A DNA stretch of 64,000 bases from Bog-473 sp963726005 (GTDB lineage: Bacteria > Actinomycetota > Acidimicrobiia > Acidimicrobiales > RAAP-2): positions 434,001 to 498,000 of the forward strand of contig CAVSAT010000004.1 of the NCBI GenBank assembly GCA_963726005.1, written 5' to 3'. Position numbers and translations under genes: made by a program. Under the pieces are notes generated by a model. It had not been told where the DNA came from. It made no database searches and saw only the letters and a list, made by a program, of their open reading frames with translations. Numbering within the stretch: the first letter of the stretch is position 1; every line of letters starts with the position of its first letter. Positions 44,598 through 53,586 of this stretch are shown in pieces.

Positions 44598-44999
44598 ATG
44601 CGCGTCATGGTCCGTGAGGGACTCTTCACCGACGGCGACCCACCCGCGCTGCTGGGTACCCGCTGCGCCGCCTGCGGTTTGGCCCACTTCCCGCGCACCG
44701 ACACCTGCCCCTACTGCGCGACCGAAGACCCCGAACCAGTGGAGCTTTCCCCCCGGGGCACGCTCTGGGCCTGGACCGCGGTGACCGCTCCGCCCCCTGG
44801 ATACCAGGGCGAGGTCCCTTATGGCATCGGCGTCGTCGAGCTTCCCGAGGGCGTGCGCGTCATCACGCGTCTCACAGAGGGTGATCCCGATGCCTTGGCC
44901 TCCGGCCAGGCGATGGAGCTGCGCGTCGTGCCCCTGCACCGCGACACCGGCGGCAACGACGTCGTCACCTACGCCTTCGCGCCGGCAGCGGCGTCGTGA
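44598..44999 (+). CDS. DUF35 / Zn-ribbon-OB-fold acyl-CoA-associated protein
   Basis: 133 residues. A rubredoxin-like zinc ribbon with CAACGLAHFPRTDTCPYC (CxxC...CxxC, near residues 23-40) precedes the OB-fold part (GTLWAWTAVTAPPPGYQGEVPYGIGVVELPEGVRVITRL; seen as WAWTAVT and PYGIGVVELPEG). DUF35 proteins bind SCP2-type thiolases or Ltp proteins and act with them in thiolysis or retroaldol cleavage. The thiolase gene starts inside its stop codon (GTGA), supporting a complex. Confidence 0.9.
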   Translation: MRVMVREGLFTDGDPPALLGTRCAACGLAHFPRTDTCPYCATEDPEPVELSPRGTLWAWTAVTAPPPGYQGEVPYGIGVVELPEGVRVITRLTEGDPDALASGQAMELRVVPLHRDTGGNDVVTYAFAPAAAS

Positions 45000-46135
45000 C
45001 CGGCGTCGTCGTCAGTGGGGTCGGGCTGCATCCGTTCGGCCGCTTCGAAGGCGCGTCGACGACCGACATGGGCGTCGTCGCCGTCCGCACCGCGTTGCGT
45101 GAGGCCGGTGTCGGCAAGGGCGGGTTCCAGGCCGCGTTCTGCGGGACGGCCTATGGCGGGGTGGCGACGGGCCACAAGGTCCTGAGCCGGCTCGGCCTGA
45201 CGGGCATGCCGATCGTCGACGTCGAGGCAGGCTGCGCGAGCGGGAGCGCCGCCCTCATGCTCGCCGCGGCCTCCATCCGGGCCGGCCAGTACGACACGGT
45301 GGTCGTGTTCGGCACCGAGAAGATGCCCAAGGGCATCATTCGGTCCTCGTTCTTCGAGCCGTGGCAGGAGGAGGCGGGCCTGGCCGCGACGCCGGCGTTC
45401 TTCGGGTTGCGGGCGCAGCGGTTGTGTCAGACGTCCGGGGTGACCAAGGACCATCTGGCGCGCGTCGTGGTGAAGAACCGACGTCACGGAGCGGCCAATC
45501 CCGACGCGATGTTCCAGAAGGAGACGACGGTGGACGACGTCCTCGCGTCGCGTGTCGTGTGCGAACCGCTGCACCTGTTCATGCTGTGCTCGCCCAACGA
45601 GGGCGCCGCCGCGCTCGTGCTCCGGCGCGACGACCTCGCCTCGACGGCCAACCCGGTGAGGCTCGCCGCGGCAGTGCTGCGCTCCCACATTCCCGGCCCC
45701 GTTCTGAGCGAGTCCACCCCGCTGGCCGGCTTGGCCGACGAGTCGGTCCCCGCGCCGACGACGCTCGCCGCCACCGACGCCTACGAACAGGGTGGGCTCG
45801 GTCCCCGGGACCTCGACGTCGTCGAGTGCCAGGACACCGATGCCGCCCGCGAGCTGCTGTCGTGCGAGGAGCTTGGGCTGTGCGAGCCGGGCGGGTCGGC
45901 CGCGTTGCTCGACTCGGGCGCCACCGCGCTGGGCGGCCGTCTCCCGGTCAACCCGAGCGGTGGTCTCCTCTCCAAGGGTGAGCCCCTGGGCGCCTCTGCG
46001 CTCGGTCAGGTGGTGGAATTGGTGCGCCAGCTCCGCGGTGAGAGCGGGCCGCGGCAGGTCGACGGCGCCCGGGTTGCCATCTCCCACACCGTGGGGCGCG
46101 GAGCCAACGCCGGGGTCGTGATCCTCACCCGCTAG
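44996..46135 (+). CDS. SCP2-type thiolase / lipid-transfer (Ltp-like) protein
   Basis: 379 residues from GTG. VVSGVGLHPFGRF, VDVEAGCASGSAALMLAAASIRAGQYDTVVVFGTEKM (nucleophile Cys expected in EAGCASGSAA near residue 78), SPNEGAAALVLRR, VECQDTDAARELL, PVNPSGGLLSKGEPLGAS and C-terminal HTVGRGANAGVVIL. In place of the canonical thiolase CxG near the end it has GRGAN, so thiolysis chemistry may be altered, as in Ltp2-type aldolases of steroid side-chain degradation. Partner DUF35 gene is immediately upstream. Confidence 0.9.
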   Translation: MTGVVVSGVGLHPFGRFEGASTTDMGVVAVRTALREAGVGKGGFQAAFCGTAYGGVATGHKVLSRLGLTGMPIVDVEAGCASGSAALMLAAASIRAGQYDTVVVFGTEKMPKGIIRSSFFEPWQEEAGLAATPAFFGLRAQRLCQTSGVTKDHLARVVVKNRRHGAANPDAMFQKETTVDDVLASRVVCEPLHLFMLCSPNEGAAALVLRRDDLASTANPVRLAAAVLRSHIPGPVLSESTPLAGLADESVPAPTTLAATDAYEQGGLGPRDLDVVECQDTDAARELLSCEELGLCEPGGSAALLDSGATALGGRLPVNPSGGLLSKGEPLGASALGQVVELVRQLRGESGPRQVDGARVAISHTVGRGANAGVVILTR

Positions 46136-46138
46136 TTG

Positions 46139-46883
46139 CTAGTCCCCGGCTCGGGCAGCCAGCGCCTCCAGTGCGTCCGGCAGATCCGAGAGCGTCGTCA
46201 CGATTGCATCTGGATGCTCATCGCAGCCCGGATGGGGGTCGAAGGCCCCGCCTCCGACCCGATCGATCCACACGGCCAGCCAGCCGGCCCGTTTCGCGCC
46301 CGCCACGTCGTAGAGCGGGTGGTCGCCTATGAGCACGCACGCACGCGGCCCCACTCCGAGCTCGCGCTCGACGATCTCGAAGATGCCCTTGTCGGGTTTG
46401 GCCACGCGGTGGTCCTGGGCGAAGACGACCGATTCGAAGTAGCGGGCGAGCCCGACCCTCTCGGGGAGCCGGCTGCCGTTGGAGAGCAGGCCCAGCCGGT
46501 AGCGGTCACGCAGCACGTCGAGGCAGGGCACCGTGTCGGGGAAGAGCGCGGGGTCGCGGTCGCGGTGGTGGAAGTAGGACGCGCTCAGCTGCTCGGCCAG
46601 CTCCACGTCGGCCGCCTCGTCGCCCCCTTCCGCGTCGCGCCGGCGTTTCAAGGTGCGCCCGAAGCCAAGGACGCGGAGCGCGGCCAGCGACCACTCCACC
46701 CCGTCCAGCTCCACGCCGACGACCGCGCGGTCGCGCTCGAGATCCTGCCAACGCAGCGCGTCGCTTAACGCACCCGGCCTGGCCGTACGGATCTCTTCGA
46801 CGACGGCGACCAGGGCCTCGCGGATGACGCGCTCGGAAATCCCACAGTGTCTGGTCCCCGTCGAAGAGGACGGCCTCGATCAT
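46139..46883 (-). CDS. HAD family hydrolase (frameshifted after codon 16)
   Basis: The ATG at 46883 overlaps the stop of the MDR gene (ATGA) and opens with MIEAVLFDGDQTLWDF, HAD motif I, although DGDQT has G and Q where most have D.T. One extra base at about 46835 then shifts the frame; the next frame continues ERVIREALVAVVEEIR and includes LSASYFHHRDRDPALFPDTVPCL, YRLGLLSNGSRLPERVGL, VAKPDKGIFEIVE and CVLIGDHPLYDVAGAKRAGW to the stop. Corrected length 247 residues. Phosphatase of unknown substrate. Confidence 0.83.
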
Positions 46884-47825
46884 GGAGCGACGAGGACCAC
46901 CTTGCCGAACTTGGCGCCGGCGGCGAAGTGGTCGTAGGCGGCCTGCGCCTCCGACAGCGGGAACGTCCCGTACACGGGGACTTGTAGGCGGCCCGCCACC
47001 AGCGCCGGAAGCACGTGGGCGGCGACGTCGGCGGCCACCTCGGCCTTCTCGCGCCGGCTGCGGATGCGCAGGGTGGAGCCGCCGATGCGGACCCTTTTCT
47101 GCATGAGCTCCATGAGCTCCACCTCCATGCGACCCCCGCCGCCGACACCGATCACGACGACGCGGCCCCACGGCGCGAACGTGGGGCAGGACGCTCGTCA
47201 GGCTGGGCGCGCCCACCAACTCGAGCACGGCGTCGTAGGGCGCGTGCGCTTCCTCGTCGCCGGGCGCGAGCACGGCATGCGCTCCGAGCGCAGCCACCGC
47301 ATCATGCCGGGCGGGATCGCGCACCGTGGCCGTCACCACCGCTCCGGCCTGCGCGGCCAGCTGTACCCCCGCTGTGCCCACGCCGCCCGCGCCACCGCTC
47401 ACCAGGACCCGCTCGCCCATCTGGAGCTCGGCCTGTCGGAAGAGCGCGTCGTAGGCGGTGGTGAAGGTCTCGGGGAAGCCTCCCGCCTCCGTCCACGGCA
47501 GCGCAGACGGCACGGCCAGCGCATGCGTCTCGTCGACGAGGGCCAGCGTGGCCTGCGCCCCGCCGCCGACCACGGCCATGACCCGGTCGCCGGGGGAGAA
47601 GAGCGTGACCTGCCGGCCGACTGCCGCCACCTCGCCGGCGAACTCCATGCCCGGAATGTCGGCGGGCCAGCCGGGCGGCGCTGGATAGAAGCCGGCCCGC
47701 TGCACCAGGTCCGCCGCATTCAGCCCGGCCGCCCGCACCGATACCAGGAGCTCAGTGTCTCCGGGGACAGGGTCGTCCCGCTCTTCCCAATACAGCTGAC
47801 CATCCCGGATGACGACGGCGTGCAT
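46880..47825 (-). CDS. MDR-family NADPH:quinone oxidoreductase-like protein (frameshifted)
   Basis: ATG at 47825: MHAVVIRDGQLYWEERDDPVPGD, AAGLNAADLVQRAGFYPAP, PGMEFAGEVAAVG and the cofactor motif VLVSGGAGGVGTAGVQLAAQAGAVV. No zinc ligands, so quinone oxidoreductase/crotonyl-type MDR. An extra C in a CCCC run at 47183-47186 breaks the frame after SLTSVLP; the next frame resumes TFAPWGRVVVIGVGGGG and continues to KFGKVVLVAP, stop at 46880. Corrected length 314 residues. Possible leaderless start (TAGGGT 7 bases upstream). Confidence 0.86.
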
Positions 47826-47832
47826 GCCGGCC

Positions 47833-47838
47833 ACCCTA
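47833..47838 (-). promoter_or_regulatory. Candidate -10 hexamer of the MDR gene
   Basis: TAGGGT on the minus strand ends 7 bases before the ATG at 47825; predicted leaderless start. Confidence 0.4.
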
Positions 47839-47871
47839 CGCGGGCCCGGGCACGCAACCATCGGTGACCGA

Positions 47872-47877
47872 TAGGGT
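47872..47877 (+). promoter_or_regulatory. Candidate -10 hexamer of the glutathione peroxidase gene
   Basis: TAGGGT (in GATAGGGT) ends 6 bases before the ATG at 47884; predicted leaderless start. The identical hexamer serves the divergent MDR gene. Confidence 0.45.
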
Positions 47878-47883
47878 CGGTCC

Positions 47884-48372
47884 ATGGCTCTCTACGACAT
47901 CCCCATCCATACCCTCCAGGGTGACGACGCCAAGCTGAGCGACTACGCCGGCAAGACGCTGTTGTTGGTCAATGTGGCTTCCAAGTGCGGCCTGACCCCG
48001 CAGTACGAGGGCCTCGAGCGTCTGCAGAAGACCTACGGCGATCGCGGCTTCAGCGTCATCGGCTTCCCGTGCAACCAGTTCATGGGCCAGGAGCCCGGCA
48101 CCGTGGAGGAGATCGCCCAGTTCTGCTCGGCCACCTACGGGGTGAGCTTCCCGCTGATGGAGAAGATCGAGGTGAACGGCGACGCCCGTCACGCGATCTA
48201 CGACGAGCTGACCCAGAAGCAGGATGCCGAGGGCAAGGCGGGTGACATCACGTGGAACTTCGAGAAGTTCCTCGTGTCGCCCAAGGGCGACGTCGTGGCG
48301 CGGTACCGGCCCCAGGTGGAGCCCGAGGACCCGGCCATCGTGGGTGACATCGAGGCACAGCTGGCGGCTTGA
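47884..48372 (+). CDS. Glutathione peroxidase-like thiol peroxidase
   Basis: 162 residues. Peroxidatic Cys in NVASKCGLTPQYEGL near residue 36, second Cys segment IGFPCNQFMGQEPG near 64, and Trp/Asn of the tetrad in ITWNFEKFLV near 125; Gln is in FPCNQF. Cys rather than selenocysteine. In bacteria without glutathione such enzymes normally use thioredoxin (or mycothiol-linked) reductants. It removes hydrogen or lipid peroxides. The next gene starts in its stop codon. Confidence 0.94.
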   Translation: MALYDIPIHTLQGDDAKLSDYAGKTLLLVNVASKCGLTPQYEGLERLQKTYGDRGFSVIGFPCNQFMGQEPGTVEEIAQFCSATYGVSFPLMEKIEVNGDARHAIYDELTQKQDAEGKAGDITWNFEKFLVSPKGDVVARYRPQVEPEDPAIVGDIEAQLAA

Positions 48373-49064
48373 GCCCGAAAGCTCCCGCCACGGCGGGGTT
48401 CAGCGCGTCCATCTTCGACATGGACGGGCTCCTGATCGACTCCGAAATCCTCTGGCACGAGGCCGAGATCGAGATACTGGGCGGTCTCGGTGTGCCGCTG
48501 GCCGCCTCGGGCTGCCGCTCGACCAAGGGCATGTTCGTCGGCGAGGTCACCGCCCAGTGGCACCGCCTCCACCCGTGGGCGGGACCGACGCCGGAGGAGG
48601 TGGCGGTCACGATCGTCGATCGAGTCATCGAGCTGATCCTGGCCAAGGGTGAGCTCAAGCCGGGGGCTGAGCACGCCATCAACCTCTGCGAAGCGCGTGG
48701 CCTCCCGCTCGCCGTCGCGTCATCGTCGGAGTACCGCCTGATCGACGCCGCCCTCGAACACTTCGACCTGCGCCGCCGCTTCGCGTTGGTGCACTCGGCA
48801 GAGGACGAGGCGTACGGCAAGCCGCACCCCGCCGTGTTCCTCACCACGGCGGCGCAACTCGACGCGCCGGCGCGCCGATGCCTCGTCTGGGAGGACGCTC
48901 CCGCCGGGGTACTGGCGGCCAAGGCCGCCTCCATGGCGTGCATCGCGGTACCAGAGAACGGCGAAGGCCACCATCCCGCCTTCGGGCTGGCCGACCTCGT
49001 GGTCGCCTCTCTGCTCGAGGTGGACGGGTCGTCCCTCGACGAGGTGGGACGCCACCACGGATAA
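48369..49064 (+). CDS. HAD-IA phosphatase, beta-phosphoglucomutase/YniC-like
   Basis: 231 residues from TTG 48369, overlapping the peroxidase stop (TTGA). Motif I SIFDMDGLLIDSEILWHEAE, motif II LPLAVASSSEYRLIDAALEHF, Lys in YGKPHPAVFLTTA, motif IV CLVWEDAPAGVLAAKAASM. The DMDGLLIDSE form and the helical cap match sugar phosphatases such as 2-deoxyglucose-6-phosphatase/HxpB. Coupled to glutathione peroxidase, possibly only by gene packing. Confidence 0.88.
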   Translation: MSPKAPATAGFSASIFDMDGLLIDSEILWHEAEIEILGGLGVPLAASGCRSTKGMFVGEVTAQWHRLHPWAGPTPEEVAVTIVDRVIELILAKGELKPGAEHAINLCEARGLPLAVASSSEYRLIDAALEHFDLRRRFALVHSAEDEAYGKPHPAVFLTTAAQLDAPARRCLVWEDAPAGVLAAKAASMACIAVPENGEGHHPAFGLADLVVASLLEVDGSSLDEVGRHHG

Positions 49065-49097
49065 ATCGGCGGGAGGGTCGATGCCAATGCTTTCGGC

Positions 49098-49125
49098 TCA
49101 GTGCCTTTAGAGGTTTCAGTGCCTT
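49098..49125. repeat. 10-bp direct repeat TCAGTGCCTT in a convergent intergenic gap
   Basis: Copies at 49098-49107 and 49116-49125, followed by similar AGAGGTT/CAGGTT, giving an 18-bp periodic unit. It lies between the stops of the HAD gene and the GNAT gene. No gene or terminator is recognised in this 85-bp gap. Confidence 0.55.
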
Positions 49126-49149
49126 CAGGTTGAGTCGTGCAAGGCCGGG

Positions 49150-49671
49150 CTACGACGCGGCATCCCTGAGGCGCTTGCCGAAGCGGATGTGGCAGAGGGG
49201 GATCGGGTGCCCGTCGGCGCCGGCGTCGACGTGGAGACGCTCCCACCCCGCCGACTCGTAGAGGGCGACGGCCTCAGGTTGGCGGTCGCCGGTGCCGAGC
49301 TGCAGGACGGCCAGACCCATGCCGCGCGCCGTGTCCTCCAGATCGCCCATGAGACGTCGGCCCAGGCCGCGGCCACGCCAGGCGGGGTCGACCCATAGGC
49401 GCTTGACCTCGCCCGTGCCCGTCTCGCCGACCTTGTGCACACCCACCCCGCCGAGCGGGCGAGTGCCGTTCTCCGAACGAGCGACGATGAAGACCCCGAG
49501 CGGCGGTTCGAACAAGGCGGTCGTTAGCCCCCGCTGGCCCTCGTCGAGGTGGCCGTAGCGCTCCACGAGTTCTGCTTCGGCCCGCGCCACCACCCACGAG
49601 GGGCCGTCCCCCTCGAAGGCTTCCGGTCGCACGGCGACCCCGGCCGGAAGAGCGGAAGAGGGTCGAGTCAT
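49150..49671 (-). CDS. GNAT family N-acetyltransferase
   Basis: 173 residues from the ATG at 49671. The acetyl-CoA-binding motif A reads EVKRLWVDPAWRGRGLGRRLMGDLEDTARGMG, with the core RGRGLGRRL; motif B follows in GTGDRQPEAVALYESAGWERL. Substrate unknown. Divergent from ileS; the 59-bp gap carries no T-box leader. Confidence 0.88.
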   Translation of the reverse strand: MTRPSSALPAGVAVRPEAFEGDGPSWVVARAEAELVERYGHLDEGQRGLTTALFEPPLGVFIVARSENGTRPLGGVGVHKVGETGTGEVKRLWVDPAWRGRGLGRRLMGDLEDTARGMGLAVLQLGTGDRQPEAVALYESAGWERLHVDAGADGHPIPLCHIRFGKRLRDAAS

Positions 49672-49730
49672 ACCCTCTATCCTTTCCGAGACGGCCGGGC
49701 GCCTGTTGCGCCCCTGACCGCCCTCCTCCC

Positions 49731-52700
49731 GTGTTCGCACCCGTTCCCCCCGACATCGACTTCGTTGCCCTCGAGCAGGCCGAGCTGGCCCGCTGGTCGG
49801 CGCACCGCGTCTTCGAGCGCTCCGTTGAGCGGCGCGAAGGCTCGCCACCTTGGGTGTTCTACGAGGGCCCGCCGACCGCCAACGGGATGCCGGGTCTGCA
49901 CCACGTCTGGGCCCGGGTCTACAAGGACCTCTTCTGCCGATTCCGCACCATGGACGGGGCGTACGTGGCTCGCCGAGCCGGGTGGGACACCCACGGGCTC
50001 CCCGTCGAGGTGGAGGTCGAGAAGAAGCTCGGCATCACGAGCAAGCAGCAGATAGAGGAGCAGGTCGGCATCGCCGAGTTCATCCGGCTGTGCCGCGAGT
50101 CGGTGTACTCGTACGTCGACGAGTTCGCGCGCCTGACGACCCGCATCGGCTACTGGGTCGACATGGACAAGGCCTACTGGACGCTCGACCCCACCTACAT
50201 CGAGTCGGTGTGGTGGCACCTTCAACAGCTCTTCGATCAGGGTTTGCTCTACGAGGACTTCAAGGTCGTGCCCTACTGTCCACGGTGCGGCACAGCCCTG
50301 TCGAGCCACGAGCTGGGCCAGGCCGACGTGTACCGCGACGAGGAGGACGAGTCGGCCTACGTCCGTCTGCGCCTCGCCGACCCGGACCCCGCCGTAGTCG
50401 GCGAGGCGGAGTGGCTCGCGGTGTGGACCACCACGCCGTGGACCCTCTTGTCGAACACCGGGGTCGCGGTGAATCCCGACCTGAATTACGCCGTGGTCGA
50501 TCGGACGCTCGTGGCCGACGAGCTCGTCGACTCGGTCATGGGTGAGGGCGCCCGCGCCCGGGTCACGACACGGGTGCCGGGCACGGCCCTGGTCGGGTTG
50601 CACTACGAGCGCCCGTTCACGGACCTCGACCCGCCGCCCGGCGCCGACGGGTGGCGGGTGGTGCCGGCCGACTACGTCACGACCGAGGAGGGCACCGGCC
50701 TGGTGCATCTCGCCCCGGCTTTCGGCGAGGTCGACCGGCAGATCGGCCGGACCAATGGTCTCCCATCCCTCAACCCGGTCGGTCCGGACGGCCGCTTCAC
50801 CGCGGACATCGAATGGCTGGCGGGCCGCGACGTCCGGGAGGCCAACCGCGACATCAACGACCGCCTGGAGGCCGCCGGCCTCCTGATCCGGCGGACCCCC
50901 TACGTGCACTCGTATCCGCACTGCTGGCGCTGCCGCACGCCGCTGATCTACTGGGGCAAGCCGAGCTGGTACATCGCCACCTCGACCCGCAAGGAGGACC
51001 TGCTGGCAGCCAACGCCGCCGTTGACTGGCACCCGTCCTACATCCGCGACGGCCGCTTCGGAGAGTGGCTGGCCAACAACGTCGACTGGGCGCTCTCGCG
51101 CGACCGTTACTGGGGCACCCCGTTGCCGATCTGGCGTTGCGGTCGAGGCCACCTGCGCTGTGTCGGGTCGCTGGCCGAGCTCTCAGACCTGTGTGGGCGC
51201 GACGTCACCGGGATCGACCCCCACCGGCCCGTCATCGACGAGGTCACGTTCGTCTGCTCCACCTGCACGGCGGAGGGGAACGACGACGACCTCGCTGTGG
51301 CGCGCCGCGTCGAGCCGGTGATCGACGCCTGGTTCGACTCGGGCTCCATGCCGGCCGCCCAGGTGGGGTACCCGCACGCGCCCGGCTCGACGGAGGCCTT
51401 CACGTTCCCGGCCGATTTCATCTCCGAGGCCATCGACCAGACCCGGGGCTGGTTCTACTCCCTCCTGGCCGTCAACGTGATCGTGTTCGGCGAGAGCCCG
51501 TATCGCCACGTCGTCTGCCTGGGCCACATCGTCGACGCCGACGGGCGCAAGATGTCCAAGTCGCTCGGCAACATCATCGATCCGTGGCAGATCCTCGACA
51601 CGCGGGGCGCCGACGCCATGCGCTGGTGGATGTTCAGTCAGGGCTCGCCATGGACGCCGACCCGGGCGACCCTCGGGGCCATCGACACGGCGATGCGCGA
51701 CATGTTGCTGACGCTGTGGAACACGTTCAGCTTCTTTACGACCTACGCCTCGTTGAACGAGTTCGACGCTGCGGACCCGACCGTCCCCCCGGCAGCCGAG
51801 CGCGGACCGCTCGACCGCTGGATCCTCTCGCGCCTGGCCAGCACGACGGCGGCGATGACCATCGCGCTCCAGACCTATGAGCCCCTGAACGCCGCGACAG
51901 CCCTCGCCGCCCTCGTCGACGACGTGTCCAACTGGTACGTGCGGCGAAGCCGGCGTCGTTTCTGGCGCACCGATCCCGACGCGCCGGCCGGCGACACGCT
52001 CGCGGCCCAGGCGACGTTGCACACCGTTCTGACCACGTTGTCGCTCATGCTGGCGCCACTGTGCCCCTTCGTCTCCGACACGATGTGGCGCGATCTCACC
52101 GGCGCGTCGGAGGACGACTCGGTGCACTTGGCCGACTGGCCCGCCGCGGTGTCAACCCTGGTCGACCCCGAGCTCGAAGCGCAGATGGCACTGGCCCGAA
52201 GGCTCACCTCGCTCGGTCGTGCCGCGCGTAGCGAAGCGGGGGTCAAGGTGCGCCAACCGCTCTCGCGCGCGCTCGTGTTCCTCCCACCCGACGCGCCGCA
52301 GATCCTGCGCGACATCGTGGCCGACGAGCTCAACGTCGACGAGATCGATACGGGCGACGAGCTGAGCGATGTGCTCACGTTCGAGCTGGTGCCGAACTTC
52401 CCCACCCTCGGACCGAGGCTGGGGAAGAGGGTCCAGGAGCTCAGGCCCGCGCTGGCCGCACTCGACGGGGTCGCGGCGGCCTCCGCCCTCGAGGCGGGCC
52501 AACCAGTCACCGTGATGCTCGGCGGCGAGCCGGTCGAGCTCTCAGCCGGGGACCTGACCTTGCGCGTGCGGGGCCAACCGGGGTTCGCCGTATCGCGCGA
52601 GGGAGGCGAGGTCGTGGCACTCGACCTCACCCTCGACGACGATCTGCGCAAGCGGGGCACGGCCCGAGAGGTCGTGCGCCTCGTGCAAGACCTGCGCAAG

Positions 52701-52922
52701 ACGAGCGGGCTGGAGGTGTCTGACCGCATCAGGCTGTACGTCGATGGACTCCAGGCCGTGGCCGAGTACTTCGACTACATCGCGCGGGAGGTGCTGGCCG
52801 TCGAGATCGTGCCGGGCCCGGGACCTGAAGACGTCGAGTGCACGCTATTGGAGCTCGACGACGAGCTACTCGAGAAGCCCGTCCGAATCTGGATCGAAAA
52901 GGTGGAGGGCGAGTCCGGCTAG
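49731..52922 (+). CDS. ileS: Isoleucyl-tRNA synthetase
   Basis: 1063 residues from GTG. Class I landmarks: the HIGH-equivalent in PPTANGMPGLHHVWAR near residue 50, WDTHGLPVEVEVEKKLGI, GKPSWYIATSTRKEDLLAAN, and KMSKSLGNIIDPWQIL near 606. The editing domain (WLAVWTTTPWTLLSNTGVAVNPDL; seen as WTTTPWTLLSNTGVAVN) is intact. Charges tRNA-Ile with isoleucine. Length and motifs fit the longer, eukaryote-like IleRS group that includes actinobacterial enzymes; such enzymes are often less sensitive to mupirocin. No regulatory leader is seen. The stop overlaps the marR gene end. Confidence 0.96.
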   Translation: MFAPVPPDIDFVALEQAELARWSAHRVFERSVERREGSPPWVFYEGPPTANGMPGLHHVWARVYKDLFCRFRTMDGAYVARRAGWDTHGLPVEVEVEKKLGITSKQQIEEQVGIAEFIRLCRESVYSYVDEFARLTTRIGYWVDMDKAYWTLDPTYIESVWWHLQQLFDQGLLYEDFKVVPYCPRCGTALSSHELGQADVYRDEEDESAYVRLRLADPDPAVVGEAEWLAVWTTTPWTLLSNTGVAVNPDLNYAVVDRTLVADELVDSVMGEGARARVTTRVPGTALVGLHYERPFTDLDPPPGADGWRVVPADYVTTEEGTGLVHLAPAFGEVDRQIGRTNGLPSLNPVGPDGRFTADIEWLAGRDVREANRDINDRLEAAGLLIRRTPYVHSYPHCWRCRTPLIYWGKPSWYIATSTRKEDLLAANAAVDWHPSYIRDGRFGEWLANNVDWALSRDRYWGTPLPIWRCGRGHLRCVGSLAELSDLCGRDVTGIDPHRPVIDEVTFVCSTCTAEGNDDDLAVARRVEPVIDAWFDSGSMPAAQVGYPHAPGSTEAFTFPADFISEAIDQTRGWFYSLLAVNVIVFGESPYRHVVCLGHIVDADGRKMSKSLGNIIDPWQILDTRGADAMRWWMFSQGSPWTPTRATLGAIDTAMRDMLLTLWNTFSFFTTYASLNEFDAADPTVPPAAERGPLDRWILSRLASTTAAMTIALQTYEPLNAATALAALVDDVSNWYVRRSRRRFWRTDPDAPAGDTLAAQATLHTVLTTLSLMLAPLCPFVSDTMWRDLTGASEDDSVHLADWPAAVSTLVDPELEAQMALARRLTSLGRAARSEAGVKVRQPLSRALVFLPPDAPQILRDIVADELNVDEIDTGDELSDVLTFELVPNFPTLGPRLGKRVQELRPALAALDGVAAASALEAGQPVTVMLGGEPVELSAGDLTLRVRGQPGFAVSREGGEVVALDLTLDDDLRKRGTAREVVRLVQDLRKTSGLEVSDRIRLYVDGLQAVAEYFDYIAREVLAVEIVPGPGPEDVECTLLELDDELLEKPVRIWIEKVEGESG

Positions 52923-53443
52923 CAGCCGGCGTCGAGCACCTTCGAGAGCACTCGCACCAGGTCGGCGCGGTCGCTCGCGTCCAGGTGGGCCATCAGGTGA
53001 CGCTCGATCCCGTCGACGTGAGCCGCCACGGCCTGCCCGAGGACCGCTCGACCCTCGGGTGTCAGGACGACGTGGATGCTGCGCCGGTCGTTAGGGCAGT
53101 TCTGCCGTTCCACTAACCCGGCGTCGACCATTCGATCGACCAGCCGGGTGACGCCACCCGTGGTCAGTGCAACGTCGGTGCTAAGTCGGCTCATGGTGAG
53201 GCGGGTCTCCGGGGCGGCCGCCACATGGATGAGCACATCAAAGAAGACCAGCGGGATCCCGACGGACTGCTCCAGCTCACGCCCGAGGGTCTCGGAGAGG
53301 CGGCGGTTGGTCCGGACGATCAGGCCCATGAGCTGGATGCGCTCGTCGTCCATCTGGGCCAGGACGCCGCAGGTCCCGTCGTCGGGCTGCGGACCGGCCC
53401 TCCCCTCGTCGCCCCCCTTGCTTGAAATGGTCGCCGTTCCCAT
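52919..53443 (-). CDS. MarR-family transcriptional regulator
   Basis: 174 residues from the ATG at 53443. Winged helix: LMGLIVRTNRRLSETLGRELEQSVGIPLVFFDVLIHVA, LTMSRLSTDVALTTGGVTRLVDRMVDAGLVERQNCPNDRRSIHVVLTPEGRAVL (key part TGGVTRLVDRMVDAGLVER and the D-R wing). A longer frame starting at 53524 would encode a duplicated FRERLSD peptide from the 27-bp repeat and read into the operator, so it is rejected. Divergent from yceI; palindromic sites in between suggest it represses both. Confidence 0.88.
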   Translation of the reverse strand: MGTATISSKGGDEGRAGPQPDDGTCGVLAQMDDERIQLMGLIVRTNRRLSETLGRELEQSVGIPLVFFDVLIHVAAAPETRLTMSRLSTDVALTTGGVTRLVDRMVDAGLVERQNCPNDRRSIHVVLTPEGRAVLGQAVAAHVDGIERHLMAHLDASDRADLVRVLSKVLDAGC

Positions 53444-53497
53444 ATCGCTCAGTCTCTCCCGAAATCGCCTATCGCTCAGTCTCTCCCGAAATCGCCC
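53444..53497. repeat. Tandem duplication of 27 bp directly upstream of marR
   Basis: Two copies, 26 of 27 bases identical (53444-53470 and 53471-53497). Each carries, on the minus strand, a GGGAGAG Shine-Dalgarno-like sequence followed by ACTGAGCGAT; the first copy ends immediately before the marR ATG. Confidence 0.85.
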
Positions 53498-53523
53498 CGC
53501 AGCCCTAGTTTCGCTGCTTGACA

Positions 53524-53545
53524 AGTATCTGTGTAGTCAGATACT
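53524..53545. promoter_or_regulatory. 22-bp inverted repeat, probable MarR operator
   Basis: AGTATCTG-TGTAGT-CAGATACT: perfect 8-bp arms, 6-bp spacer, followed by a weaker dyad ACTA-N9-TAGT at 53542-53558. Located between marR and yceI in an AT-rich patch, 41 bp before the yceI ATG. Confidence 0.75.
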
Positions 53546-53586
53546 ATACTCACAGTAGTCACCAGATCAACCAAGGAGATGAAGAA

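Noticed and set aside
46139..47885. Single fusion protein of the MDR oxidoreductase with the HAD domain
   Set aside because: The long frame joins them only because two separate single-base shifts occur; each protein has its own start and stop with an ATGA overlap.
49672..49730. T-box leader for ileS
   Set aside because: Only 59 bp between the GNAT start and the ileS start and no specifier loop or T-box sequence.
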